A DNA stretch of 64,000 bases, taken from positions 1-64,000 of the forward strand of contig JAKSJP010000013.1 in assembly GCA_024398105.1 (NCBI GenBank), read 5' to 3'. The notes beneath the pieces are model-generated. The model was not told the DNA's origin. It did no database searches and worked only from the letters and a program-made list of their open reading frames with translations. Made by a program: the position numbers and the translations under genes. This document shows, one piece after another, positions 7,985 to 17,977 of the stretch. Origin of the DNA: Bacteroidales bacterium. Its GTDB lineage: Bacteria; Bacteroidota; Bacteroidia; Bacteroidales; UBA932. The stretch's first letter is position 1. Each line of letters starts with the position of its first letter.

Positions 7985-8974
7985 TTAGTCCATCGGATAC
8001 TTCACACCCCATTCGGCACGGAGTGCATCCATCTCTTCCATGATGCTGATAGTCTCGGCGTGAGGCATCATAGGAGACTCAAGAAGTCCGTTCTCAAGAC
8101 AGCGGCGGCATTCCTTGACCTGATACTCGTAACCGTTGGTCATCTCGGCAGGTCTGCCGAATGAAGCTACGAGCTTATAGTCGCGGTAAACCTCCACAAG
8201 TTCAGGGCAGTTGACGTTGTCTACGCGGATATATCCTTCTGTACCGTTGACTATACCCTGCCTGTCATTGAGAGTGTAGCAACCAGCCTGGAGATTTGCC
8301 ATCTTGCCGTCTGCGAAGCAGAGAGAGATGCATTCCTGCATGTCGATGCTGTTGCCTTCACCACCCATCATGACGTTGCTTACAGTCTTTACGATGTCTG
8401 TGCCGAAGTACATTCTTGCGAAGTTGAGCACATAGACGCCGAGGTCGAGAAGAGCACCGCCGCAAAGCTCTGGCTTGAGGATCCTCTCCTTGAACTCCAT
8501 CATGTAGCAGAGAGTGGCTGTGATGAGCCTTGGTTCACCGATGATGCCGCTCTCCATAAGTTCCTTCACTTTATGCGAAAGAGGCATGTAGCGGGTCCAG
8601 ATCGCCTCTGTGATGAATACACCCTTGCTTTCAGCAAGTTCGATGAGTTCCTTTGCCTCGCGTGCGTTGGCTGTGAAGGACTTCTCTACGAGGCATGGCT
8701 TTCCTGCCTGAAGTGCAAGCTTGGTGTGTGGGTAGTGGTGAGAGTGAGGGGTCGCGATGTAGACGAGGTCCACATCCGGATCATTGACAAGCTCTTCGTA
8801 TGAGCCGTATGCCTTGGTGATGTGCCAATGGTCTGCGAACTCCTGCGCCTTCTCGATTGAGCGTGAAGCGATTGCATAGACCTCATAGTCTGAGAGAGGT
8901 GCAAGCGCCTCTGCCATCTTGTTTGCGATCCAGCCGGCTCCGATGATACCGACCTTGAAAGTCTTCTTATCCAT
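7985..8974 (-). CDS. Gfo/Idh/MocA family oxidoreductase
   Basis: A 329-residue cytoplasmic NAD(P)-dependent dehydrogenase. The Rossmann motif GIIGAGWIANKMAEAL is at residues 9-24 and the family's EKP-like motif appears as VEKSF near residue 95. Such enzymes oxidise sugars, sugar acids or inositols. It follows the GH43 gene by 15 bp on the same strand, so it may act on the pentose or sugar released by that enzyme. Exact substrate unknown. Confidence 0.85.
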   Translation of the reverse strand: MDKKTFKVGIIGAGWIANKMAEALAPLSDYEVYAIASRSIEKAQEFADHWHITKAYGSYEELVNDPDVDLVYIATPHSHHYPHTKLALQAGKPCLVEKSFTANAREAKELIELAESKGVFITEAIWTRYMPLSHKVKELMESGIIGEPRLITATLCYMMEFKERILKPELCGGALLDLGVYVLNFARMYFGTDIVKTVSNVMMGGEGNSIDMQECISLCFADGKMANLQAGCYTLNDRQGIVNGTEGYIRVDNVNCPELVEVYRDYKLVASFGRPAEMTNGYEYQVKECRRCLENGLLESPMMPHAETISIMEEMDALRAEWGVKYPMD

Positions 8975-8989
8975 GTTACCTGGATTTGA

Positions 8990-10351
8990 TTAAAGTGCCT
9001 TGTAGTCAAATGCCTTTACGGTAGCGCCTTCTGAAATCATCACTGAAGGACGGAGTGCAAGGAATTCCTTGTAGTTGTTGTGGTGGTAGCTTGAGACGTC
9101 TACGCCTTCCTCGACAACTGTCCACTCATTGCCGTCAAGACTCTTCTCGGTGGTAACTTTATTTGCCTTGTTGGTGATTCTTACGAAGAAATGGCTGTCG
9201 CTTGCCTTTACGCCGATGTAAGCCTTCTCGCTGTAGAAGAGGTAGAGACCTGCCTCTGCTCCTTCTGCAAGCTCATATTCAGCTGTTACCTGGTATGAAC
9301 GGTCAACTGCGGTGATAGTCCAGAGAGGATTGCCTTCGAAACCAGGCTCCCACTTTGACCACATGAGAGGGTTGTGGAAGTCGCGGAGCTTAGCATACTG
9401 TACGCTGCCCTCGACATCCTCTACGAAGCCTTCGCTCTGGTTCTGGTCAGCGAGCATAGGCCAGCCTTCCTCGTTCCATACTACGCTCTCGATGATGGTT
9501 GTACGACCGAGTGTGTAGTATCCGTTGCGGTATGAATGGTAGACGACGTACCAGTTGCCGTCAGCGTCATCGAACAGGGTACCATGACCCTTTGACCACC
9601 ACTCCTCGTCAGCTGAATAAGTGTGCACGAGCGGGTTGTATGGGCTGTTTTCCCATGGACCGACAGCTGACTTGCTTCTTGCTACGACGACCATATGGCT
9701 TGTCGCAGGACCTGCAGTCCCGCCTTCAGCTGTTACGAGATAATAGTATTCGCCTCTCTTGAAGAGCTTTGGTGACTCCAGCCAGAAACCTTCTGTCTCC
9801 CATTCTTCAGGGTACTGCCATCCATCATAGACCTTATTGTTCTCACCTGCGGCAGCAAGTCCGTCTGCGGTAAGTTCGATGGCGTGGCCGTTGTTTGTGT
9901 AGAGGTACTGCTTTCCGTCCTCGGCATAGACATGACCAGGGTCAATACCGTTTACGTCGATCAGGATGGGCTCGCTCCATGGACCATGTGGATCGTCAGC
10001 GGTCACTACGAAATTGAGACCGCTGCTGGTAGGGTAGTAGATATAGAACTTGTCTCCCACCATGCAGATCTCAGGTGCGAAGATCGAATACTTCTGATCC
10101 TGCACGGCCCTTGAGATAGGCTCCCAGTTCACAAGGTCTGTAGAGTGCCATACAAGGAGGCCAGGGTAGTAGTAGAATGAAGAATGGGTCATGTAGAAGT
10201 CGTCTCCTACACGAAGGATGCTTGGGTCAGGGTAGTCTCCAGGGAAGATTACCTTCTTGATATTGTCCTGTGCGACGTTACCGTTGCCACCGCAGCCCAT
10301 TGTCATGAGCGCGGTAGCAGCTGTTGCGATGCTGAGCATGAATCTTTTCAT
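8990..10351 (-). CDS. GH43-type glycoside hydrolase lipoprotein
   Basis: A 453-residue protein with a lipobox (MTMGC, Cys20) and a five-bladed-propeller catalytic domain. The general base is Asp42 in DYPDPS, the helper aspartate is probably Asp137 in NGIDPGH, and the proton donor is Glu192 in LESPKLF. A C-terminal beta-sandwich follows from about residue 300. These are beta-xylosidase/alpha-L-arabinofuranosidase hallmarks. The ATG at 10351 is chosen because the signal starts there; the frame is open a little further but overlaps carB. It begins 11 bp after the carB stop codon, an unexpected neighbour. Confidence 0.87.
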   Translation of the reverse strand: MKRFMLSIATAATALMTMGCGGNGNVAQDNIKKVIFPGDYPDPSILRVGDDFYMTHSSFYYYPGLLVWHSTDLVNWEPISRAVQDQKYSIFAPEICMVGDKFYIYYPTSSGLNFVVTADDPHGPWSEPILIDVNGIDPGHVYAEDGKQYLYTNNGHAIELTADGLAAAGENNKVYDGWQYPEEWETEGFWLESPKLFKRGEYYYLVTAEGGTAGPATSHMVVVARSKSAVGPWENSPYNPLVHTYSADEEWWSKGHGTLFDDADGNWYVVYHSYRNGYYTLGRTTIIESVVWNEEGWPMLADQNQSEGFVEDVEGSVQYAKLRDFHNPLMWSKWEPGFEGNPLWTITAVDRSYQVTAEYELAEGAEAGLYLFYSEKAYIGVKASDSHFFVRITNKANKVTTEKSLDGNEWTVVEEGVDVSSYHHNNYKEFLALRPSVMISEGATVKAFDYKAL

Positions 10352-10362
10352 GTGAATAATGC

Positions 10363-13300
10363 TTATGCGTTGAATTCCTGCCATGACTTGATCTGGAGGT
10401 CATTTACTGACATTGAGCAGAATGCCTCGATGAATGCAGATGCAAGACGAGCGTTTGTGATGAGCGGAATGTTATGGTCGATAGCGCCACGGCGGATCTT
10501 GTATCCGTTTGTGAGCTCACGCTTAGTATGGTTCTTAGGAATGTTCACGATGAGGTCGAACTTGTGGTCATGGATCATGTCCATTACGTTCTCCATACCC
10601 TCTACGTTCTCATCTGGCCAGCCTACCGGAGTGACATTGATGTCGTTCTCACCGAGGAACTTGGCTGTTCCTGATGATGCGTATACCTTGTAGCCTGCCT
10701 CTACGAGAGCTTTTGCAGCATCGAGAAGAGAAGCCTTCTCCTTTGTTCCACCTGAAGAGAGCATGATGCCTCTCTCCTTAGAAGGAATCTTGTAGCCTGT
10801 AGCGATCATAGAGTTGAGGAGAGCCTCCTCGTAGCAGTCGCCGATACAACCTACCTCACCGGTAGAGCTCATGTCTACGCCGAGTACAGGGTCTGCGTTC
10901 TGGAGACGTGCGAATGAGAACTGAGATGCCTTGACACCCATGCGGTCGATGTCGAATGCACCCTTCTCAGGCTTCTGATAAGGAGCGTCGAGCATGATTC
11001 TGGTAGCGGTCTCGATGAAGTTGTGCTTGATGACCTTGCTGACGAATGGGAATGAACGTGAAGCACGGAGGTTACACTCGATTACTTTCACATCGCGGCC
11101 CTTTGCAAGGAACTGGATGTTGAAAGGACCTGAGATGTTGAGCTCCTTGGCGATTGCACGTGCGATCTTCTTGATCTGGCGGATAGTCGCGAATGAGCAC
11201 TGCTGAGCAGGGAATACCATTGTTGCGTCACCTGAGTGTACGCCGGCGTACTCGATATGCTCTGAGATACCGTACTCAACGACCTCGCCCTTGTCAGCTA
11301 CACCGTCGAACTCGATCTCGTTGGTCTCGGTCATGAACTGTGAGATGACTACAGGATACTCCTTTGATACCTCTGAAGCGGCAGCGAGGAAGCGCTCGAG
11401 CTCCTCGTCGTTGTAGCATACGTTCATCGCAGCACCTGAGAGGACGTATGAAGGACGGACGAGTACAGGGTAGCCGACCTCGTCGATGAACTTCTTGACG
11501 TCGTCCATGTTGGTAAGTGCGCTCCACTTAGGCTGGTCGATTCCGAGCTGGTCAAGCATTGCTGAGAACTTACCACGGTTCTCGGCGCGGTCGATGCTGA
11601 CAGGAGATGTTCCGAGGATTGGAACGCTCTGGCGATGGAGCTTCATCGCGAGGTTGTTAGGAATCTGTCCACCTACTGAGACGATAACTCCGCGTGGGCT
11701 CTCGAGATCGATGATGTCGAGGACACGCTCGAATGAAAGCTCGTCGAAGTAGAGCCTGTCACACATGTCGTAGTCTGTCGATACGGTCTCAGGGTTGTAG
11801 TTGATCATGATCGACTTGTAACCGAGCTTGCGCGCTGTGTTGACAGCGTTCACTGAGCACCAGTCGAACTCTACTGAAGAACCGATGCGGTATGCGCCTG
11901 AACCGAGGACGATGACTGACTTCTCGTTGTTATAGTAGTTCACGTCGTGACCCTGTGCTGCGTATGTCACATAGAGGTAGTTGGTGAGCTCAGGATGCTC
12001 GCTTGCGACTGTCTCGATCCTCTTTACTGCAGGAAGGATGCCGAGCTTCTTTCTGTATGCACGTACAGCGAGGTTCTCCTTCTCCATGTTGCCGTTGTCC
12101 TTGTTGACGAAACGTGCGATCTGGAAGTCAGAGAAGCCCATCACCTTGGCCTTGAGAAGAACGTCAGCAGGTACTTCCTCGATGCTGTTGTAGCCTTCAA
12201 GGACATGCTTGTAGTCTACGATGTTCTTCATGCGCTCGATGAACCATGGGTCGATCTTGGTGAGTTCCTCGATGCGCTCGATGGTGTAGCCCTCCTCGAG
12301 AGCCTGTGCGATGGCGAAGATACGGAGGTCTGTAGGATTTGCGAGCTCCTCGTCGAGGTTGTCGAACTTGGTGTGGTCGTTACCTACGAAACCGTGCATG
12401 CCCTGTCCGATCATACGGAGACCCTTCTGGAGCATCTCCTCGAATGAACGGCCGATAGACATGATCTCACCGACAGACTTCATTGATGAACCGAGCTTGT
12501 GGCTTACGCCTACGAACTTGCTGAGGTCCCAGCGAGGGATCTTGCAGATCATGTAGTCAAGCTCAGGTGCCTTGTATGCTGAGTTCGGAGTACCCATCTC
12601 GCCGATCTGGTCGAGAGTGTATCCGAGAGCGATCTTAGCTGCTACGAATGCGAGAGGGTAGCCTGTAGCCTTTGATGCAAGAGCTGATGAACGGCTGAGT
12701 CGTGCGTTGATCTCGATGATACGGTAGTCGTTGGTGACTGCGTTGAATGCGAACTGGATGTTGCACTCGCCGACGATCTGGAGGTGACGTACGCACTTGA
12801 TGGTGATCTCCTGGAGCATCTTTACCTGCTCGTCGGTAAGTGAGCAGGTAGGTGCTACTACGATTGATTCACCTGTATGGATTCCGAGCGGGTCGAAATT
12901 CTCCATCGAAGCGACTGTGAAGCAGTGGTCATTGGCATCTCTGATGCACTCGAACTCGATTTCCTTCCAGCCCTTGAGTGACTCCTCGACGAGGACCTGA
13001 GGTGCGAATGTGAATGCAGACTCAGCGATAGCTGTGAATGTAGCCTCGTCTGGACATACGCCTGAACCGAGTCCGCCGAGAGCATATGCTGAACGGATCA
13101 TGATAGGGTAGCCGATCCTGCGTGCTGCGGCAAGGGCGTCCTCCATTGTCTCGCAGGCCTGAGATACAGGAACCTTGAGGTCCACCTTGTTGAGCTCCTT
13201 CACGAAGAGGTCGCGGTCCTCTGTGTTCATGATGGCCTCGACTGAAGTACCGAGGACCTGTACACCGTATTCTTCAAGTACGCCGCTCTGGTAGAGCTCT

Positions 13301-13590
13301 GTACCTACATTGAGACCTGTCTGGCCACCCCATGCGAGCATGATGCCGTCAGGACGCTCCTTCTTGATGATCTCGGTAACAAAAAAGGTATTGACTGGCA
13401 GGAAATAAACCTTGTCCGCAATACCTTCACTTGTCTGAATCGTAGCTACATTTGGATTAATGAGAACGGAACTGATCCCTTCTTCTCTCAACGCCTTGAG
13501 AGCCTGGGAACCTGAATAATCGAACTCACCGGCCTGGCCGATCTTGAGTGCTCCGGAACCGAGCACGAGGACTTTCTTCAACTGCTTCAT
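10363..13590 (-). CDS. carB: Carbamoyl-phosphate synthase large subunit
   Basis: A 1075-residue protein, normal for CarB. Two ATP-grasp halves are visible, each opening with a similar motif (VLVLGSGALKIGQAGEFDYSG and VIVLGSGAYRIGSSVEFDW), followed by the allosteric MGS-like C-terminal domain. It makes carbamoyl phosphate from bicarbonate, ammonia and ATP for pyrimidines and arginine. The ATG at 13590 gives the standard MKQLKKVLVLGSG start. carA is not adjacent. A strong promoter lies at 13653-13623, and GH43 and oxidoreductase genes follow at 11 and 15 bp. Confidence 0.98.
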   Translation of the reverse strand: MKQLKKVLVLGSGALKIGQAGEFDYSGSQALKALREEGISSVLINPNVATIQTSEGIADKVYFLPVNTFFVTEIIKKERPDGIMLAWGGQTGLNVGTELYQSGVLEEYGVQVLGTSVEAIMNTEDRDLFVKELNKVDLKVPVSQACETMEDALAAARRIGYPIMIRSAYALGGLGSGVCPDEATFTAIAESAFTFAPQVLVEESLKGWKEIEFECIRDANDHCFTVASMENFDPLGIHTGESIVVAPTCSLTDEQVKMLQEITIKCVRHLQIVGECNIQFAFNAVTNDYRIIEINARLSRSSALASKATGYPLAFVAAKIALGYTLDQIGEMGTPNSAYKAPELDYMICKIPRWDLSKFVGVSHKLGSSMKSVGEIMSIGRSFEEMLQKGLRMIGQGMHGFVGNDHTKFDNLDEELANPTDLRIFAIAQALEEGYTIERIEELTKIDPWFIERMKNIVDYKHVLEGYNSIEEVPADVLLKAKVMGFSDFQIARFVNKDNGNMEKENLAVRAYRKKLGILPAVKRIETVASEHPELTNYLYVTYAAQGHDVNYYNNEKSVIVLGSGAYRIGSSVEFDWCSVNAVNTARKLGYKSIMINYNPETVSTDYDMCDRLYFDELSFERVLDIIDLESPRGVIVSVGGQIPNNLAMKLHRQSVPILGTSPVSIDRAENRGKFSAMLDQLGIDQPKWSALTNMDDVKKFIDEVGYPVLVRPSYVLSGAAMNVCYNDEELERFLAAASEVSKEYPVVISQFMTETNEIEFDGVADKGEVVEYGISEHIEYAGVHSGDATMVFPAQQCSFATIRQIKKIARAIAKELNISGPFNIQFLAKGRDVKVIECNLRASRSFPFVSKVIKHNFIETATRIMLDAPYQKPEKGAFDIDRMGVKASQFSFARLQNADPVLGVDMSSTGEVGCIGDCYEEALLNSMIATGYKIPSKERGIMLSSGGTKEKASLLDAAKALVEAGYKVYASSGTAKFLGENDINVTPVGWPDENVEGMENVMDMIHDHKFDLIVNIPKNHTKRELTNGYKIRRGAIDHNIPLITNARLASAFIEAFCSMSVNDLQIKSWQEFNA

Positions 13591-13622
13591 TATAATATAC
13601 TTTAGATTGATTTCAAATTGAA

Positions 13623-13653
13623 CAAAGTTAACAAAAATATCAGGTGTCTCCAA
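13623..13653 (-). promoter_or_regulatory. carB promoter
   Basis: On the minus strand a TTG (13653-13651) is followed after exactly 20 bp by TAACTTTG (13630-13623), matching the Bacteroidetes -33/-7 pattern. Transcription would start about 28 nt before the carB ATG. The TTG lies in the loop of the dcp terminator hairpin, so the two signals overlap. Confidence 0.75.
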
Positions 13654-13676
13654 GTATTAAAAGGATACACCTGATA
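13632..13676 (-). terminator. Terminator of the M3 peptidase gene
   Basis: TATCAGGTGT (13638-13647) pairs with ACACCTGATA (13667-13676), with a further CTCC/GGA pairing inside. On the minus strand the hairpin is followed by ATTTTTGTT, a U-rich tail. It begins 27 bp after the stop of the gene at 13703. Confidence 0.8.
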
Positions 13677-13702
13677 CTTTTTATCAACAGACTTATCAAC
13701 CG

Positions 13703-15841
13703 TTACTTCTTCTTAGGCAGCGGATATGAATCGTCTTTCCTTGATTCCTCGTCGAGACCGCGGTTCTTGAGGAGACCGTCGATCTTAGGCTGACGTCCGC
13801 GGAACATCTGGTACATCTCTGTACCCTTGCTGATACCACCTGGGGTGAGGACATACTTGCGGAACTTCTCTGCAACTTCCTGGTTGAAGATGTCTCCGGT
13901 CTCCTTGAATGCCTGGAAAGCATCGCTGTCGAGTACTTCAGACCAGATATAGCTGTAGTAGCCTGCGCTGTAGCCTCCACCGATAGAGTGGCTGAAGTTA
14001 GTCACTGAATAGCGTGGGAGGATCTGGGAAGGAATGCCTCTCTGGGCCATCTTCGCGTTCTGGAAATCCATCACGTTGAAGTCAGCAGGGATATCAGAGA
14101 GTGTGTGGAGGTCCATGTCGACCATGGCAGCCGCTACGAGCTCCACAGTAGCGAAGCCCTGGCCGTACTTGCTGCTTGCCTCGATCTTCCTGATCATCTC
14201 GTCAGGCATCACCTCACCTGTCTTGTAGTGCTTTGCATAGACCTTGAGTACCTCAGGCTCGAATGCCCAGTGCTCATTGATCTGCGATGGAAGCTCGACG
14301 AAGTCACGCTCTACACCTGAGGTTCCGCTGTAGTTCACATTGCGGAAGAATGAATGGAGGGCATGTCCGAACTCATGGAACATGGTCTCTACGTTGTCGA
14401 GAGACTGGAGGGCAGGCTTGTCGGCAGAAGGAAGGTTCATGTTGCATACGTTCACTACGATAGGCTGGACTCTTCTAGGTCCGTCATAGCTCTGGCTGCG
14501 GAATGAAGAGCACCATGCTCCTGCACCCTTTCCGTCACGAGGGAAGTAGTCGCTGTAGAAGATGGCGATCACGTTGCCATCCTTGTCCACTACATCCCAT
14601 GACTTTGCGGTAGGCTCGTATACAGGATACTCGTCGGTACGCTCGATGAAGCTGAGACCATAGAGCTTGTTGGCTACGTAGAAGATACCCTGCTGTACGG
14701 CATCGATCTCGAGGTACTCGGAAATCTCAGCCTCGTCGATGTTGTACTTTGCCTTCTTTGCCTTGTCGAGGTAGTACATATAGTCCCATCTCTGTGGCTC
14801 ACCCTTGATCTTGTCTGCCTTCATCATGGCCTTGATGTCGGCGATCTCGTCCTTTGCCTTCTCTACTGCAGGATCCCAGATCTGGTCGAGAAGATCATAT
14901 ACGTTGGCTGCGTTCTCAGCCATCTTGCTCTCGAGGTTGACCTCTGCATAGTCGTTCTTGCCCATGATCTTCGATCTCTGGAGACGGAGAGCGATGATCT
15001 GCTTTGCGATGTCCTTGTTGTCGTACTCGTCGCCGTGGTTGCAGCGGTCATTATACATAAGGTATACCTTCTTCCTGAGCTCTCTGTTGCTGCAGTACTG
15101 AAGGACAGGGTTACAGCTTGGACGCTGCATGTTGAAAGCGTACTTTCCAGGCTTTCCGATCTTTGCTGCAAGCTCTGCGGCCTGGTCGATGTTAGCCTGA
15201 GGAAGACCTGCAAGCTCGCTGAGCTTGTCTGCGATCACATAAGTATTATTTGTGTCGTGGAGAAGGTTCTGGCTGAACTGGAGCTGGAGCTCTGAAAGCT
15301 TGAGATTGATCTGCGCAAGCTCTTCCTTCTGCGCCTCGCTCAGAAGCGCGCCACCGTTCACGAAACGCTTGTATGTCTTGTCGAGAAGGGAAGCCTGCTC
15401 CTTGTTGAGATTGTACTTCGCCTGGTTGTCATAGACATACTTCACCTTCTCGAAGAGCTCCTTGTTCATGTTGATGAAGTTGCTGAGCTCTGAAGTCTTA
15501 GGACTGAGCTCCTTAGCGAGAGCCTGGAACTCGTCGTTTGAGTTTGAACTGTTGAGAGTGCTCCAGATATAGGCCTTGTCAAGAGTCTCGCCGCACTTGT
15601 CGAGCGCAACGATCACATTCTCGAAATCCGGAACCGCTCTGTTCTGGATGATGGCCATGACTTCCTGCCTCTCTTCCTCGAGACCGACAAGCATCGCCTC
15701 ACGGTAGTTGTCGATGGTGATCTTCTCGAAAGGAGGAATCTCATATGGAGTTCCGAAACGCTTCTGGAGAAGCGGGTTCTGAGCAGTTGCCGAAACGCAG
15801 ATCGCAAGAGCGGCCGCTGCAGAAATCATAGATTTATTCAT
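13703..15841 (-). CDS. dcp: Peptidyl-dipeptidase, M3 family
   Basis: A 712-residue zinc peptidase with a signal peptide (MNKSMISAAAALAICVSATAQ). The zinc motif HEFGH is at 489-493 and the third ligand Glu is near 516 (FVELPSQ). Length and C-terminal motifs (SHSIGGGYSAGYYSY) match bacterial Dcp, which removes dipeptides from C-termini. A periplasmic role in peptide scavenging is likely. The minus strand carries TATATTTG at 15870-15863 as a -7 box, and a terminator follows the gene. Confidence 0.93.
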   Translation of the reverse strand: MNKSMISAAAALAICVSATAQNPLLQKRFGTPYEIPPFEKITIDNYREAMLVGLEEERQEVMAIIQNRAVPDFENVIVALDKCGETLDKAYIWSTLNSSNSNDEFQALAKELSPKTSELSNFINMNKELFEKVKYVYDNQAKYNLNKEQASLLDKTYKRFVNGGALLSEAQKEELAQINLKLSELQLQFSQNLLHDTNNTYVIADKLSELAGLPQANIDQAAELAAKIGKPGKYAFNMQRPSCNPVLQYCSNRELRKKVYLMYNDRCNHGDEYDNKDIAKQIIALRLQRSKIMGKNDYAEVNLESKMAENAANVYDLLDQIWDPAVEKAKDEIADIKAMMKADKIKGEPQRWDYMYYLDKAKKAKYNIDEAEISEYLEIDAVQQGIFYVANKLYGLSFIERTDEYPVYEPTAKSWDVVDKDGNVIAIFYSDYFPRDGKGAGAWCSSFRSQSYDGPRRVQPIVVNVCNMNLPSADKPALQSLDNVETMFHEFGHALHSFFRNVNYSGTSGVERDFVELPSQINEHWAFEPEVLKVYAKHYKTGEVMPDEMIRKIEASSKYGQGFATVELVAAAMVDMDLHTLSDIPADFNVMDFQNAKMAQRGIPSQILPRYSVTNFSHSIGGGYSAGYYSYIWSEVLDSDAFQAFKETGDIFNQEVAEKFRKYVLTPGGISKGTEMYQMFRGRQPKIDGLLKNRGLDEESRKDDSYPLPKKK

Positions 15842-15862
15842 GTGTCTTTAATTGTTAATGTG

Positions 15863-15870
15863 CAAATATA
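15863..15870 (-). promoter_or_regulatory. -7 box of dcp
   Basis: TATATTTG on the minus strand, 21 bp before the dcp ATG at 15841, in the 47-bp gap after the GH30 gene. A matching -33 TTG is not clear. Confidence 0.5.
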
Positions 15871-15888
15871 CTGAATTCCAGCGCCTGT

Positions 15889-17421
15889 CTAGAACTTGCG
15901 GCATGGGATTACGAACGTCGTCACCGAATTCGGGGCAAGAGTAAGATCATGGGAACTTCCTGCTGCCTTTTCTCCCATGGTCTCGCTCCAATGCTCGCCG
16001 TCGGCGAGATTTCCGCTCGTACGGATCTGACGTACCTTGCCGTTGAGTGTGATGCCGTCGAATGAAAGAGTAAGAGGCTTCTCCTGTGCGGTGAGGTTCA
16101 CGCAGACGGCAGTTACGCTCCTGTGCTTTGCGTCGACTGATGCAAGGACGCGTACTCCGCTGCTGCGTTCAGTGCTGCAGAGAATGACGGTCGAACCAGG
16201 ACGGATGTAGCGTGAGAACTGTCCGAAAGCGTAATATTTCTGGGTTAGTGCGATCTCCTCGGTATCATGGTCTGCCCAAGCTGTACCCCAGTATCCTTTT
16301 TGTGTGTTGAGAGGTCCTTTGTCTACACGGCCCTTGTATCCTTCCTTTGAGACATGGGTGTCGATCACCTGCCAGAGAACCCATGCAGACGGCTCAAGTC
16401 CGTTGATGTCAGAGATGATCTTGTCCGCGAGCCAGAGGCCTGCCGCCATTTCTCCTGCATCCTGTCCAGCGACGCCGTTTCCGTCGACCTCGCTCATCCA
16501 GAGATTGATCTTCTCGTCTTTTGCGAGCTGTCCCATCTCACGTATTCCGTTGATTCCGTAGGTGTGGACGCTGATTCGTTCGATAGCCTTGCGGGCCGCA
16601 GGGGACATGGTCCTTATCTCCTCGACCTGGAGGGCCGGATTGGTCTCGTCGCTTGATGTGAGAAGTATATTCTGGAGTCCATGTCTGTCGAATGCTTCAC
16701 GGGTTAGCTCGAGCAGCTTGGACTGGGACTGGCCGTTGTCGATGTGGCAGCCTTCCTGCTTGTAGTTCATGGCAGGCCAGAAGTTGGTGTTAGGCTCGTT
16801 CATCGGAGAGACGCTCCTGATGTCGAACTTCATCTTGTTCGTCATATAGTCCGCAACGTGGGCCATGTATTCTGCGAAGTCGTCGTACTCGTCGCTCTTG
16901 ATGTTGTCCTCGTCTGACTTGAAGTTACCGGTCGAACATCCGCTGACAGTCATGAAGTATGGGGGAGAGTTTGAGAAGATCTCGATATACGCGTCCTTTC
17001 CCGCAGCCTTGCTTGCCGCCCTGAGCACATTCAGCTGGCGCTGGTCGGCCGTGTAGTCCCACTTGCGTTCTCCTGTGGCAGGATCAATGTACATCCATCC
17101 CGGAACGTCTGAGTCGGTACGGGTGATGTGGTCGTGCGAAGGGTCGTCACCGCCTCCGACGTTGTAGCGCATGATGTTCAGTCCAAGTCCTTTGTTCTTG
17201 TCGAAGAACACGTCTGCTGACTTCTGGGTCAGGGTCTCGTTGTAGCCGATGCGGTTCGCCCACCAGCACAGGCTTGTGCCCCATCCTTCCCAGGATGCGT
17301 TGTTTGTCATTATGGCGTTGTCCATGGAGACCTTCACCACCGTATTTCCTGCTGACTGAGCCTTTGACTGGATGCCGCCCGACAACATGACGAGCAAAGC
17401 AATGAGTAGATATCTTTTCAT
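15889..17421 (-). CDS. GH30-family glycoside hydrolase
   Basis: A 510-residue secreted enzyme (signal peptide ending near SKAQS). The (beta/alpha)8 barrel starts with SWEGWGTSLCWWA. The acid/base Glu209 lies in SPMNEPN and the nucleophile Glu311 in WMSEVDG, about 100 residues apart as in GH30. The C-terminal part is the usual beta-sandwich. The opening motif resembles the endo-beta-1,6-galactanase subgroup, but beta-glucanase or xylanase activity is not excluded. It has its own promoter, overlapping a palindrome. Confidence 0.87.
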   Translation of the reverse strand: MKRYLLIALLVMLSGGIQSKAQSAGNTVVKVSMDNAIMTNNASWEGWGTSLCWWANRIGYNETLTQKSADVFFDKNKGLGLNIMRYNVGGGDDPSHDHITRTDSDVPGWMYIDPATGERKWDYTADQRQLNVLRAASKAAGKDAYIEIFSNSPPYFMTVSGCSTGNFKSDEDNIKSDEYDDFAEYMAHVADYMTNKMKFDIRSVSPMNEPNTNFWPAMNYKQEGCHIDNGQSQSKLLELTREAFDRHGLQNILLTSSDETNPALQVEEIRTMSPAARKAIERISVHTYGINGIREMGQLAKDEKINLWMSEVDGNGVAGQDAGEMAAGLWLADKIISDINGLEPSAWVLWQVIDTHVSKEGYKGRVDKGPLNTQKGYWGTAWADHDTEEIALTQKYYAFGQFSRYIRPGSTVILCSTERSSGVRVLASVDAKHRSVTAVCVNLTAQEKPLTLSFDGITLNGKVRQIRTSGNLADGEHWSETMGEKAAGSSHDLTLAPNSVTTFVIPCRKF

Positions 17422-17427
17422 AATGTT

Positions 17428-17459
17428 GCAAAGTTACCACTTTGCGCTGCATGAATCAA
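17428..17459 (-). promoter_or_regulatory. GH30 promoter with overlapping palindrome
   Basis: On the minus strand TTG (17459-17457), a 20-bp spacer, then TAACTTTG (17436-17429). The -7 box is embedded in the perfect dyad GCAAAGT-TACC-ACTTTGC (17428-17445), a likely operator. The ATG at 17421 lies only 7 bp beyond the -7 box, so the message would be almost leaderless. Confidence 0.65.
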
Positions 17460-17476
17460 GTGAATAATAGACAAAT

Positions 17477-17501
17477 AAGGCTGACCATTGAGGCCAGCCT
17501 T
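17477..17501 (-). terminator. Terminator of the V-ATPase operon
   Basis: AAGGCTGACC (17477-17486) and GGCCAGCCTT (17492-17501) form a 10-bp stem with one mismatch and a 5-nt loop, located 23 bp after the subunit K stop on the minus strand. The following ATTTGTCTATT is only moderately U-rich. Confidence 0.65.
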
Positions 17502-17523
17502 GATTTGATCTGTATGCGGACGC

Positions 17524-17967
<444 letters not shown>

Positions 17968-17977
17968 TTATCTGTTC

